Translations under genes and position numbers: made by a program | Assembly (NCBI GenBank): GCA_964017235.1 | Contig: OZ024936.1 | Coordinates: 53,805,028-53,869,027, forward strand | DNA length: 64,000 nucleotides | Direction of reading: 5' to 3' | Source: Sabellastarte sp. h YS-2021 | Taxonomy: Eukaryota > Annelida > Polychaeta > Sabellida > Sabellidae | The notes under the pieces: generated by a model | Databases searched by the model: none | Seen by the model: only the letters and a program-made list of their open reading frames with translations | Told to the model about the DNA's origin: nothing | In this document: positions 1 through 11,502 of the stretch, piece by piece | How the letters are laid out: every line of letters starts with the position of its first letter | Position numbering within the stretch: the first letter of the stretch is position 1

Positions 1-930
1 CTCCAGTCGAAACCATGTTTCTTTTAGTATTTTATACGTTGTGCCTTACTTTGCAAAAAATTTCACATTTTTCATGGTGAAACCATATCTAATACCATGA
101 CATTTTCATTTTAAGCCATGTATTCATGATTTCAAGCGAATTATTATATATTAACATGGCTGCTTTGTCACTTTTTAATCTGGGAAAAGTATAACAGATG
201 ATATGAAATTCATTTTTCTTGGTTTCGGGTTTGCAAATTTATTTTTGTACACCCGTTACCCCCTGGGTCTATCAGGGAACTTGGGGTTGTGATTTAGTCG
301 AATTTGGGTGGGGGCAACTCTGTACTGTGTCTCTTTATCATATGAGTGACAGGGTTTTTCAAGTTGCATATCTTTATGCAAAATTTCACAATGTCCTCGC
401 ATATATGGGACATGTTGTGATTATCATTAGGTTATGGCCTACTGGTCATAAAATTTATTAGGCTAAAGTATTAGGTCAAAAATTTTGTCTCCCGGGTTAG
501 CATGCTTTTGTTCACCCGATCGAGCTCAGTAATTTTTGGTACTTAGGGGTTAACTTTCGGGGAATTAGTAGCTTTTATTTTGTTTTTCTGTCTGTTTATT
601 GACATACTTCATCATATTATCGTTAGAATTGTATAATGTGTGTAATACAATGAAATGTCTAATAACATTGATGTTTTTAATAATAATAAAAATTATATAA
701 CCCATACTATTTCTTACTGTCTTGGGAAGGGGAGCTGGAAATGTGGCCATAAGTTGGAAACTGCTGCAAATACTGCGTACTGTTTGTAACAATATTTAAG
801 AATTAGACTTTATTTGGATCTGACAACTTTCATTAATAATGAGATTGTAAAGAGACAAATGACAGAAAAAGAGAAAAATTGCTGCAGTTCAAGAGGTATA
901 TTTGTATGTTGATTTTTCACCTGTTTATCT
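1..930. other. AT-rich non-coding stretch, nothing recognised
   Basis: Both strands are full of stops and no repeat of this window matches here. The only open frames are short and have no recognisable composition. I see no gene, SINE or inverted repeat. Confidence 0.5.
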
Positions 931-934
931 GAAG

Positions 935-1330
935 GATTCACTCAGAGAAGCTTGAGACACCAGGGGTAGCTGCTGGAGATCTAGATGTTATACCTGTTAT
1001 GCTGAAATCTCTGATTGCACAGGATCTTGATTTACACAGGATGTAGATGTGGAAAGTCTGGAATGTTCTCATGCTTTACACAAAAATTGACACACCAGTT
1101 GCGAACCTGTCATTGGAAATCAAAGAAGCTTTGTTACACTTCCTCAAGGATATCCATGAATCCTTCTCAAGAGAAGCCGTAGACGGAGATAAACTAGGCA
1201 GTGTCTGCAAACAAGTACAACATAGCTGCACAGCAATGTAAGATCTGGTGCAAGAGCCTGTGATCAGGCATTTGAAACTCATTCCAACGCAGGAGATTTA
1301 CAGTCATTGAACATTTGTGCATACAAGCAG
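935..1330 (+). pseudogene. unrecognised coding-like fragment
   Basis: One plus-strand frame from about 936 reads like real protein: a charged, helix-rich stretch containing KLETPGVAAGDLDVIP, then EIKEALLHFLKDIHESFSRE and DKLGSVCKQVQ. It is interrupted by a stop near 1044 and another near 1239, after which similar composition continues for some 25 codons. A pyrimidine-rich tract ending in AG lies just before 935, so it could be an exon with a splice acceptor there. I do not recognise the family. It may be a broken exon of a host gene or part of an unfamiliar mobile-element protein. The call rests on amino-acid composition only. Confidence 0.28.
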
Positions 1331-1572
1331 AACCCTGATGTGCCAATGTTCAACGAAAGGAATTTATAGTTTTTATAGTGGATTTCTTTACAGCTAGATA
1401 TACTTTTCACTGCTAGACTTTTGATTTTCTTGATCAACATTTGTTAGCAATCTAGGCTGCCCAATCTATGAGGAAGATTCCATCTGTTTCTGAAGCTTTG
1501 TTCCAGTTTAAGCCAGTCATGAGGGCTGGGCCAGCCAAGTCTTCCTTCTGGCTTTGATCAATTATTTGCCAC

Positions 1573-2020
1573 TGTAGCCTAGAGGGTAACATATTCACCT
1601 GGGAACACAGCAGAGCTGTGTCCCAAGTACAGGTAAATCCAAAATGGTTTGGATGACCACTTAAAAATGGGGGGGCCTTGATATAAGGTGCTTTCTCTAT
1701 TGGAAGGATCAATAACACTCCAGACAATTGTAAATGGCCATCCTTGAGACTCTTTAATTCACATGTTTCCTTCTCGTCCAGGGCTGGACTCACTGACCTG
1801 AAGATTGTCTCTTTGAACATTGTCTGGGGGTGTCAGATTTTCTCTTCTTAGGTCTCCAGTTTGGGTCTGCTGTTGCCTAACCAGTTATAAAAACATGTGA
1901 AGCTTCAACTACAAGGTTCCCAGAAGCCTCTCAATAATTTCTATAGTCATATCTTTAGTGTTGCTTAATTCTGCTTTATGTTACAAGCAACTGCAGTTTA
2001 GTGACGTCTTTTATATTTTT
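1573..2020 (+). repeat. 450-bp dispersed repeat with tRNA-like head, copy 1
   Basis: This stretch matches 18930-19370 over nearly its whole length, with many scattered differences. Shared landmarks include AAAATGGTTTGGATGACCAC, CAATTGTAAATGGCCATCC-like and TTACAAGCAACTGCAGTTTA-like segments. The first 30 bases (GCCTAGAGGGTAAC...) resemble a tRNA A-box region, and the same head appears on minus at 7311-7365. Either it is a SINE-like family or both copies belong to the larger duplication described at 5345 and 19617. Confidence 0.6.
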
Positions 2021-2023
2021 TGA

Positions 2024-4110
2024 TCACTTTGCAGTGGAGGGAGGGGCTTTGATGTACTTACCCTCCGATAAATTTGCTGCTTGGAAGTCCTGATCAAATT
2101 TATCAAAGGCATCCTTGATAATAGTATTAAGAGGCAGCATTGAGGAAGGGCCACTTGGTCTAAGTTCTTGGCTGCCTTTCTCATCATCAAGGCTCATGAC
2201 AGCAGTGGAAGACCTAGGCAAGGATTCCCTAGGATCAGGTAATTTTAGGATGCGTCGAAACATATCCACCTCCTCAGCATATTAGGATGGGATGTCAGAC
2301 AGAGCTACTTCTCTGTAATAAGGAGGGTCAGGGTCATGTTGAGGATGGTCCTGATTAGTGGTGGGATCGCCAGCGTAAATGGCAGATCGAGCATCACATG
2401 TTAGAAGCGAGTTGAACTCGAGTTAAACTCGAGTAATTTTCGGTATAAAGTATTTCGTTTGTTAGCCATTAATATGGCGAAAATATTTTACATAACCATA
2501 CATGAGGCAAAACTTTTACCTGGAAGGGCTTTCGCGATATAACTTAAGTTAAATCTTCATTGATTTAAGCTAGAATAAACTAAAAAGCAATATATTTTTG
2601 AAAATTTCAGATATTTCCATTATTTTGGTGAAGTGTCAGCCTTAGATGGTGAAAATATTGACGTTTTCAAAAACTCGAGTTTCACTTGCGCAGATCGATG
2701 TCACCCCAATTATCGCCCATCGAGTTGTAACTCGAGTTTCCGTCAACTCGTCCCAGCACTAGTCCTGATCAGGGTAGGACTTCCTGGAAGGCTTCAGAGA
2801 CCTATGCCTACGTTCAGGGGACTGATCCTCCTCTGAAGATGAGGGTAAGAATCTGGACCTCGATTTATGTTTAGATTTGTCAGAGTGCTTTTTAGGATGC
2901 TCGGGGCAGGTTGAGGGTCATCCAAGTAGTCAGAATAGTGTTCCAAGGCAGAGCTCGGCACTAAATCATATTGCTTGGCAGCATGAGAAGACTTTTGGGT
3001 TTAGTCGAGGCAACCCTTGTGGGTTCCTCGGCTGAGCTAACTGGATGACCTGAGGCGTCATCGACGCGACTATCATAAGAGTCAGCACTAGTTTTTGAGG
3101 GATCCAGATTTTTAGGTTGAGATGGGCCTGGTTTAGAAGCCGAAGCAGAGGTCTGATCCCCCTCCACTTGTTTTGATTTTTGAAAATCTTCATGAAGACT
3201 TTGCATTGCTTCTAACATACTAGCCTGAAAAGCACCCATCTTCTGATCAATCTGCATATCAAGTCAAGATCCCAAGGACTTCTCGACATTGGATTGAACT
3301 TTCTCTTGTAAGGCCTTACCTGGAGTAGGGGGTACAGTACGAGCTGGTGTTCTTAAAGACAATGCCTCGAAGGCAAGAGGTTGAGGTTGAGGCAGAGAAT
3401 TAAAAAGGCATTCGACAGCAACTTCTAGTTCTGCTTGAGAACCCCCGAAGGATTCAATCGAATTATCCCCTAACAAAACTGCATCTTCATCAACATTTTC
3501 AACATTTTTGTCAGTCTTCTTGTCGCCCCTCTATATATCTTTTCTTGTGGGTTATTTTAGTGAGTTGTTCTTCAGTGAATGAAGCGCAAATCTCACAAGG
3601 TGATATGAAGGTAACACAGGGATCATCTTCCTTACCCGCCTCTCTGCAGGTAGGGCAATAGTTGTGCGAATCAGAAGAATGACAGAAATGGTGACATTTA
3701 GATGCACAGGGTTTATCTTTGTTTGATTAGTTACAAGACATGTTTGAACACAAGAAAGAACGCGAAGAAGTGACACCCGTTCACATAAAGCTTATGTCGA
3801 GGCGAAAGCTCACAACAGAATGAAAATCCAAATAAATTACATAACCGACTGGGCGGAAAGTTATGTAAAATGTGCTATACAGATTAATAAAGGTATTGAT
3901 AGAAAATAAACAATCAAAATGAACTGAGATATAAGTAGAAAAGGGCAGAAAAAACTTCCCAAAATATCCAAGATGGTGGCAGCCAATGAGAAAGGAGATG
4001 ACAAATGAGGTTGATCATGTGACGACAACCTGAGGCTATGGCTAACTATAAATGTCTTTTTTTTTCTTAGATGTTGGCCGTGATGCTTCGCGGCCATCAG
4101 AGTAAACATT
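2024..4110 (-). mobile_element. DIRS-type retroelement remnant, ORF1 (Gag-like) end, old
   Basis: Minus-strand pieces resemble the ORF1 product of DIRS-order tyrosine-recombinase retroelements. A cysteine/histidine-rich start (CHHFCHSSDSHNYCPTCRE) lies near 3.6-3.74 kb, a segment with ESFGGSQAELE at 3264-3476, a serine-rich segment with MLEAMQSLHEDFQKSK at 2961-3257, and EGKYIKAPPSTAK at 2024-2269. The reverse transcriptase and recombinase parts are not seen. It is broken, with several breaks plus a small inverted-repeat insertion at 2408-2750. The 3.78-4.11 kb end is probably leader. The ORF1 type differs from the other DIRS copies in the window. Confidence 0.55.
2408..2750. mobile_element. 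MITE-like insertion with CGAGTTGA ends
   Basis: About 340 bp separates two coding-like halves of the surrounding DIRS remnant. The left end reads CGAGTTGAACTCGAGTTA. The reverse complement of the right end reads CGAGTTGACGGAAACTCGAG, so the tips share CGAGTTGA and then ACTCGAGTT with a small offset. No target-site duplication is obvious. It fits a non-autonomous DNA transposon. Confidence 0.5.
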
Positions 4111-4199
4111 CAGTCCCACACGGTAAGCTATTGTAGTGCAATAAAATGCAAGGTTTCATAGATGAATCTGGTTTGTTTGTTTATTTATTTATATATATA

Positions 4200-4965
4200 T
4201 TTTTTGGCATTTTATGCAGAAATTCAAGATGGCTGCCAAAGGTGGCGGGCAAATGATTTTTACGAAAAGTCGCCAGTAGCCTCTGCAGATGCCCTGGGGG
4301 TCAAAAACTTCATCCAAATCGCTCTATCTCACTCTGTTTCCGAGATAAACACATTGTTTTGTGTTTAACACAGAAATTCAAGATGGCCGCCATAAGTTGC
4401 GGGAAAATGTTTTTTTATTTTTTTTTGCAAAATAATGCTAGTAGACCCTGCAGATGCCCTGGGGGTCAAAATCACTCTATTTTGTCAAAATCACTCTATT
4501 TCACCCCATTTCCGAAATAAACATGTTTTTGTGTTTTATGCAGAAATTCAAGATGGCTGGCAAAAGTGGCGGAAAAACAATTTTTGAGGGAAGTCGCTGG
4601 TATACTCTGCAGATACCTGGGGGTCAAAAATTTTGTCGAAATTGCTCTATCTCGCTGTTTCCAACATAAACATGTTTGTGCATATAATGCAGAAATTCCA
4701 GATGTCTGTCAAAAGTGGTGGGAAAACGTTTTTTGAGAAAAGTCGCCAGTTCAAAAATTTTGTCGAAATTACTCTATCTTTCTCTGTTTCCGAGATAAAA
4801 GCATTTTTGTGTGTCACACAGAAATTCTAGATGGCTGTCAAAATTGGCGGGAAAATAATTTTTCAGAAAAGATATGAGTAGACTTTGCAGATACCCTGAA
4901 GGTGAAAAATTTTGTCAAAATCGCTCTATCTCGCTCCATTTCCGAGGTAAATGCGTTTTCAGTGT
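4200..4965 (+). repeat. tandem array, five units of about 130-170 bp
   Basis: The phrase CAGAAATTCAAGATGGC or a close variant recurs near 4216, 4372, 4540, 4689 and 4818. Each is followed by a TCGC-rich stretch, a CTGCAGATGCCCTGGGGGTC-like stretch and a TTTCCGAGATAAA-like stretch. Units are diverged and of unequal length. Several contain AAGATGGCNGCC, which resembles a YY1 site. Short frames here repeat from unit to unit and are not genes. Confidence 0.75.
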
Positions 4966-5674
4966 AAGAACAATTGTGAGGTTTAGTTAATCACTAATAA
5001 GTCAGCCATTTTGTATTGGATCACTTCCAAAAATTAATGATTTCCAGACATCTATATAATGAACCTACTTGCCAACGTTGATGTGAATAGCTGAAAAGCT
5101 TTTTAAGTTATCCGGACTAGCACACCCTTTTGAAAAACATGTTTTGGTCATGTGACTTCTCTGATTGGTTGAAATGTCATGACACCATATTCAGAATATT
5201 TTTCCCAGGGCTACTGCATACACTTTATGTAATACACCAAATATAAAGGGAATCCGCCTTATGGCTGCGAAGCTATTGCAAAAATGGCGGAGTTGCTTCT
5301 CCCATATACAAACAGGCGTCTTTCGCGGGAATGCTTAATAACACATTTTTGATGGAGAATACATAAAGCAAAGAAGACAGTTATGATCAATAAATATAAA
5401 AGTGCAAGGTTATTAAACCAACAAATGAATTAAAATCCCACGAAGTTTAACCCCAGGTGAACATTTTAAATTTAAACACGAAACAACTGGTTACTTGATA
5501 TGGATGGTGGGCTCATACTTGTGAGACGCTTGTCTACAAATGATGATAAATGATTACAATCTGAAAAAAAAACTTTTACCAAACTATCAAATACAAGAAA
5601 TTGCATAGTTGGCTATTCTAAAGCAAGTAGTACAGCAAATTGTTTCTAAAACTGAGAGTAACATTTTTGAGTTC

Positions 5675-6479
5675 GGGTTGCCCAGGCAGCAATAAGGTTA
5701 GCAACTGCTGTAATTACATTTAGAAACAAGGAAAGAAATGTTAGGTTACCCAGTTAAGGTGAATGTGTTTGACGTGCTAAGAAACATAAAACTTGTAATC
5801 TAGATTACATAATTGTATCTATGCTATAAACAGAAAAACGAAAGGATGGAATTACACCAACTTCAAAAGCAACTTAGCTATGATGGTGATGTATCTCCCT
5901 GTCAAGTTTGAATTCGATTGGACAAAGCGTTTTCAAGTTAGAGTCCGGAAACGGAAATGTTGACGAACAAATGGACAAACGAAACGATAGAATTACACCA
6001 CTTTTGAAAGGAACATAGCTATGATGGTGATCTATCTCCCTGTCAAGTTTGAATTCGATTGGACAAACCCTTTTCGAGTTAGAGTCCGGAAACAAAAATG
6101 TGGATGGACAGACAGACAAAAAATGGACAAATGAACGGAATTACACCAATTTCAAAAGGAACCTAGCTATGATGGTGATCTATGTCCCTGTCAAGTATGA
6201 ATTCGATTAGACAAAGCTTTTCGAGTTAGAGTCTGGCAACAAAAATGTGGACGGACAGATGGATGGACAGACAAACGGACAAAAAACGGACAAATGAGCA
6301 GACGGAATTACACCAATTTCAAAAGGAACCTAGCTATGATGGTGATCTATGTCCCTGTCAAGTTTGAATTCGATTGGACAAACTGTTTTTGAGTTCGAGT
6401 CCGGAAACGTAAATGTGGACAACCAGACGGACGTCGGACACATCAATCTAATAGGCGGGTTGGTTACATGCAACCCACC
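5675..6479 (+). mobile_element. pearl-like (Helitron/Helentron-derived) element, copy 1
   Basis: A left segment starts GGGTTGCCCAGGCAGC. It is followed by a core of four tandem units of about 140-167 bp (starts near 5848, 5988, 6137 and 6304), each with GGAATTACACC, GATGGTGATCTAT and GAGTCCGGAAAC, then a right segment ending in a hairpin (GGCGGGTTG, nine-base loop, CAACCCACC) at 6454-6479. Copy 2 lies at 23793-25289. Left flank, tandem core and right flank with a terminal hairpin is the architecture of bivalve 'pearl' elements and helentron-associated INEs. No coding capacity is seen. Confidence 0.65.
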
Positions 6480-6650
6480 TAAAAAGTATGAAAGTATTTT
6501 TTGTTTTATATAACACATGCATGTGTACATAATTTTGATACAATGTTTGCATCCTTGCCATGTCTGGCATTTTATAGAAAGAAGGGTTCATAATATCTCC
6601 CAAAGTATCAAATTTCTAAATTTATGTAATAATGATAAAACACTTGTTAC

Positions 6651-6886
6651 CTTTGTCTTGCTTCATAACCAAATGCTTCAAAAGCACCTCCACTTCCAGT
6701 TAGGACGCAATTCGGTGTTTTGTGTGTTGCATTTCCCAAGTCTGATAACCATTTTTTGTTTAGGCGAATCTCTGTTGGGCTTTTCCTGAATGCAAAGGCA
6801 TAACCACTGTATGTACTGCCGAAGTTGATGGCTGCTACAATCATCCATGAGTCCAGTTCCTCTGTGTGACTGTATGAAGCTGCCAT
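6651..6886 (-). CDS. HSPA12-like (HSP70 superfamily) first coding exon
   Basis: The minus-strand exon starts with ATG and encodes about 78 residues: a short lead, then MIVAAINFGSTYSGYAFAFR, KKWLSDLG, KTPNCVLTG and GAFEAFGYEARQR. This is the N-terminal actin-like ATPase lobe of HSPA12A/B relatives, including the phosphate-1 loop. The exon ends ...CAAAG followed by GTAACA, a plausible splice donor. HSPA12 proteins are about 600 residues, so most of the gene should lie at lower coordinates; no later exon was recognised. One oddity is that the usual Asp of AIDFG is Asn here and in copy B. It could be a real exon with long introns or an orphan fragment. Confidence 0.5.
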
Positions 6887-7310
6887 GGTTTATCTGAATG
6901 GACAAGATACATTTTCCTCAAGTAGAGAAAAAAAGCTGTTTTTCTGATTATACATGGTTTGTTTAGTTAATTTGTTTTAAATTTTGTTCCATAAACCTTT
7001 TCACTTTTAGCACTTTCAGCCTATGGGGCTATGTAATGTGGATAATATTTTATTGATATATAAGATAAATGTATTGCATTGTATATTTATACTCACCATA
7101 ATATATTTTAACTCACCCGACTCAAAGTTCTATTTAACATATCCGGACTACATGAGTACATCCCAAACTCTAGTGACTAACAGGATGACCTGTTTTGAAG
7201 ATTCCGTGGGTTTTTAGCTTGCCACTAAGGATAAGACCCAATGACAGAGAACTTTCATTTTAAGTGGTCTCAAAGTCACTATGTATCTATCTGTATCTGA
7301 GAACAAACCC

Positions 7311-7365
7311 AGGTCCTCCGTTTCTAGGCGAGTGTGTTACCCACTAGGCTGCAGTGGCAGATGGA
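7311..7365 (-). repeat. tRNA-like SINE head fragment
   Basis: The minus strand reads GCAGCCTAGTGGGTAACACA, close to a tRNA-type A box. It is followed some 30 bases on by a weak B-box-like GACCTGGGTTTG. It resembles the head of the 450-bp repeats at 1573 and 18930. Confidence 0.4.
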
Positions 7366-7671
7366 TAGATAGAATGTCATTCATAAGTTCGAGTAATATA
7401 TTTAGTCTGAAATAGTTTGCGCTGTGAATTTTATTTTCACATGGAATTCATTATGTACATATGAAGCATCTATTATATTTTTACAATCTAAATTTGCAGT
7501 AATTGAAATAAACGTAATGCTACTTTGTTTCAAATCTTTGTCTTCTCATGAGGAGCACATTACACTGGAGAATAGTCAACATGCCATTACATCTATATGT
7601 GACAAGGATGATAAAGATGTCTGTTTTATACTGTCAAATGTTAAACCAACAGCATTTTGTCTTGTCCTTTC

Positions 7672-7850
7672 ACGGGGGCCACAAAGGCGCAGTAGTAACA
7701 CACTCACTTTCCATCGCTGATGTCTGCAGTTCAAACCCAGGATTATATGTTGGAAAGTTGGTAGTTGCTTACCGATGCTGGGCAGTTTACAGTACCTAAC
7801 CTTGACCAACTGTATATATTGGTTTCCACTGGATAATGTCCCTACTTTAA
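7672..7850 (+). mobile_element. tRNA-derived SINE
   Basis: The plus strand shows GGCGCAGTAGTAACACACTC (A-box region), a B-box-like CAGTTCAAACCC, and then the family body TTGGAAAGTTGGTAGTTGCT and CCGATGCTGGGCAGTTTACA. The same body is on minus at 9656-9892, 35700-35923 and 55446-55670. The 3' part is short here. Confidence 0.7.
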
Positions 7851-7869
7851 ATCATGTGGGGAGGTCTAC

Positions 7870-9645
7870 ATATGGTAGATTAAAATTATAACATCATATC
7901 AAATTTCAATTGTTAAAAAAACAGTTTATAGAAAGTGTGATTTTCATGTGGTAAGTGATTACAGACAAGTGGCATATATATCTTAATATTTTAAAATAAT
8001 GTCGCAAAAGAGGACATTTTACAATTAGATCAAACACAGATTTGAACTAGATATAATTATAAATAACACTGTAAAACACATAGATAAACTGTGGAATTTT
8101 TATTATTTAAATAATCGCATCAAGTGTACGGATAAACTTTTAAACAAACAAATAAACAAAACTTACACGATATCATCAAGTTAAATCCAAATATATTCAT
8201 GTAAAATGAAACACAATTTAGTACTCAATATATTGCAAAGTTCTCTTCGTATATACTTTCCAATATGTTTTTACTTTCGTTTTGTGAAATATCTCCTCGA
8301 CAGGTAGTCTTCCTTGTTTGTAACGCAGTTGTGATCTTGCGATCAATATTTTGATTATTCACTTGAAACAGAATCCAAAGAAAACCCTGGCAACACAACT
8401 AAGTGGCTATGTATTTCATATGTAATATATAGACCTTATGCATACAAGCCCATTTGTAAACAAAAACAAACCACGCACTTGCTGGGATGTGTTATGGTAG
8501 TATTCATACACACACAAGCCAAGTGTGAGCATCACAAGTAAAGCTCTGTCTGTGTATTTGTCCATTTCTTTACTTATTATCTCTGTTTTAATTAAGTACA
8601 CCACACCAGCATCCCTTGCTTACATAATCACCCCAGGGTATCCATGGGTAATTAAAATCTCAGTTTTGTACAGTGACTATGTATTCTGTAGTGTCAGGTG
8701 TTGTTAGATTTGAGTCTTTCTCAACATTTGTTACTTCAACAGTTTACTAGCGCCTATTGTGTTGATATTAGTTATGTATTACATGAAGTTTAAGTTTCAG
8801 TGTATAAATCTTGAAAATGGAATGTGTGCTTTGAAAATGTAAGGAAATATATTCCAAAGCTTCTACCATGTTTAGGGGAATATTTATGATAATATGGAAA
8901 GCCATAAAACTGTGTTATATTGTTAAATTCCTTGTCACCAGAGAAAATTAAAGAATTTGTTGAGGATATATCTGTAGCAGCATGACTTTGTTTGCAAAAT
9001 AACTCAAAACAATTATGCATGCATGCACATGGATATATTTTGTTAGAAAAAAACACATTATGAAGAAAAATGTTGACAATGGCACAGATGATTCAATTTT
9101 AATGGTGATTTTGATCATATTAGTACAAAATTTGCTCATCTTTGTGGACACAACTAAAGTTCCGTAAGTAATTTTTTTAAAATCCTGGACTGTTTACACT
9201 TGGTGATATGGATTATTACAAAAGTTTAGGAGTTCACACTTTGGTGACATCTTGCAGATAAAAATGGATATGGTAAGTGTATAACTCAGAAGGTAGCAAG
9301 ACATTTCCATCATTGTGACTTTTCACTAAGTGGTAATCAGAATTGTTGCCTCTTAGAATTTATCAGATGAAAATAAGAGCAACAAATTTTATTGATTAGA
9401 TAAATTTGAAAGTAGCTACAATGAAATAAATCAGTTATTCTCTAATTACATTAGGCATCAATTTCCATATTTAAGGGACTGATGTGGTGGGTATGAGTCC
9501 TGAGTTTTGGGCATGAGTTTTGAATGAACTTGGCTTCAAGGTTGGAAATGTATAATAAACATGTTCATTATTTATGGTAAAGATAAAATATGACACTGTA
9601 TTTGACACTATTTCAAAATATAATGTATAGATGTAATCAGGAATC
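7870..9645. other. AT-rich non-coding stretch
   Basis: No frame, repeat of this window or inverted repeat is convincing. It contains short AT runs and a small GCATGCATGCACA run near 9020. No gene is visible. Confidence 0.5.
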
Positions 9646-9655
9646 TATCTGTAGA

Positions 9656-9892
9656 TTTATTTATTTATTTAATTGAGTTTTATTGTCACTTTCAACACTG
9701 TATAGGTCATATCTTGATGGGTAGTTCTATGGGCAGAGGAAACCAGTTCATATAATTGGTCAAGATTCTAAGTTGTAAACTGCTGACCATCAGTAATCAA
9801 CTACAAACTTTCCCACATAGGGTCCGGGGTTTGAACTGTAGTCCTCATAGGTGAGAGGAAAGTGCGTTACCACGGCACCACTGCAGCCCCTT
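9656..9892 (-). mobile_element. tRNA-derived SINE, full-length with target-site duplication
   Basis: On minus it starts GGGGCTGCAGTGGTGCCGTG, has B-box CAGTTCAAACCCC, and carries the family body (AAAGTTTGTAGTTGATTACT, TGGTTTCCTCTGCCC). It ends with AGTGTTGAAAGTGACAATAA and a tail of AAATA repeats. Exact 10-bp duplications TATCTGTAGA flank it at 9646-9655 and 9893-9902. Confidence 0.85.
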
Positions 9893-9902
9893 TATCTGTA
9901 GA

Positions 9903-11497
9903 CACTTAATACATTTTAATTTTAAGAAAACCTGATTTTAGCCCTTTTACCCAATTTGAGCCCTTTTAAGTTCAAAGTTGATTATTGATAATATTTCATT
10001 TTGATTGATAAAACAATCCATTAAATTTGCAGTAAAAATAGTTCAAATTTTGATGTATGTTAGGTTTTGATGTAGCAAAAAAAATAAGAAAAAACGATTT
10101 TGTGACAGAAGAAGCTCTGTCTTTGTGGTAACATGGAAAAGTCAATTATGATTTTTGTCCTGGTCTTATATCCAGTGTCCGATACAAGGCTCTTATGAAT
10201 ATATTAATTTATCACAAAAGAGAATACAACTACAAGAATAAACTACTCAAAATCTTTAAATACACTCATTACTGAACCTGTGTTTTTGTACCGACCATTA
10301 AACAAAACACACATATCCTTGTCAAACCGTTTGTTGTTGAACATTCCACACAAGATTAACATTAAATTTTAGACAGGAAATAAATTTTTTAAAGATAAGT
10401 TAAATAATCAACACTTTACTGCAATTAGAAAACGTTTTTAATTCAACTGGGGTTAGATACTTGAACTGCAGGGTGTATTAACATTTTTACTATGAACATC
10501 TATTATGATTGAAATGTGTGGTTTCAATCATGAAAACTTTACAATCACTTTTGTTCTAAAATATATAAAGATGTAAGCTTTGACATAATTTGAAAATTTG
10601 CAAAAACAAAATTAGAATCAAAGAAGAGTTCCATTTCATCAATAAAGTGTTGGCTAAGTTATCATCTATTCTGCACTTGTCAGTATAAAAGATTAAAGAC
10701 AGTTTTGACATTTCCCTAATTCTTTTCAAAAAGTGTTTCTTTTACACCTAGTGCATGCAACAACTGTTGTCCAAGTATGTTGTTTGTAATGTATGTTTTA
10801 AGATTTATCTGAATATAGTTTTTAAAAAGTATTAACAATATAATACAGCTTAAAATGTTTTGTAAATTAACAGTAGTAATACATTGCACCACACAGAATG
10901 AACAGAATTCTCATCACACACAAACACAAGGTACTACCACAACACTTGCAGTGAGGTGTGTTTACAATAACATTGAGTGTTTACACTCTTTATACAGGGG
11001 AATGCATAAGGTCTATACTTTTCAGTTCTTTAGCTTCCAATGAAAATTTTAGTGCTATGTAATTAAGCGGCCCGGTAGGGACGCTTATTTGTTTTCACCG
11101 AAGTTCGACTGATCACCGCCGCTGCCGCCGGATTATGGTCTTCCTTGAATAACTTCTTAGCCTTTCAAATTTTTCTTTCCTTCTTATCTTTCTTTAAAAC
11201 TATATGGGCGGGAAAAATTTTTGAGATACTTTGCGCAGACCTTAAGCTTTACTTAAGGTAACCTTAAGCATAAGTCCAAAACACCTCGTCATCGCGTTTC
11301 GGAAAAAAACACACACACCTGTGCTATAAAATTTATCAGGTACATTCTACACCACATTTCCAAGGTCGGAAAGGATTTTCTCATCAATCGGACCATAGAT
11401 GCCTGAATGGGAGGCGTTTTATTTTCGTAAATTTTTTAAAAATGGGTACTTGGTCTGTATCTCAAAAACGGTCAGGATTTCGGCGTTTTGTTGGAAT
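9903..11497. other. AT-rich non-coding stretch
   Basis: No gene is visible. Near 11.07-11.13 kb there is a local GC-rich patch (GCGGCCCGGTAGGGACG, then CGCCGCTGCCGCC). Near 11253 a TTAAGGTAACCTTAA palindrome matches the motif of the array at 17.2-18.0 kb, so the LTR element probably landed inside one repeated region. Confidence 0.45.
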
Positions 11498-11502
11498 AAC
11501 TT

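Larger units (their letters stand above)
5345..7250. repeat. segmental duplication, copy A
   Basis: The order of sequence here matches 19617-20647 plus 31271-31500. Matching landmarks are a segment around AAAGAAGACAG, an AACATTTTAAATTTAAACAC segment, CTTTTACCAAACTATCAAAT, an HSPA12-like exon, and a stretch containing CTAGTGACTAACAGGATGAC. Copy A contains a pearl-like insertion (5675-6479) where copy B has about 250 bp of other sequence. Copy A lacks the Harbinger element found in copy B. The 450-bp repeats at 1573 and 18930 lie in the same order, so the duplication may begin near 1.5 kb. Confidence 0.75.

Noticed and set aside
1452-1820. 122-codon minus-strand frame
   Set aside because: Lies across the 450-bp dispersed repeat, and the matching repeat copy does not keep it open.
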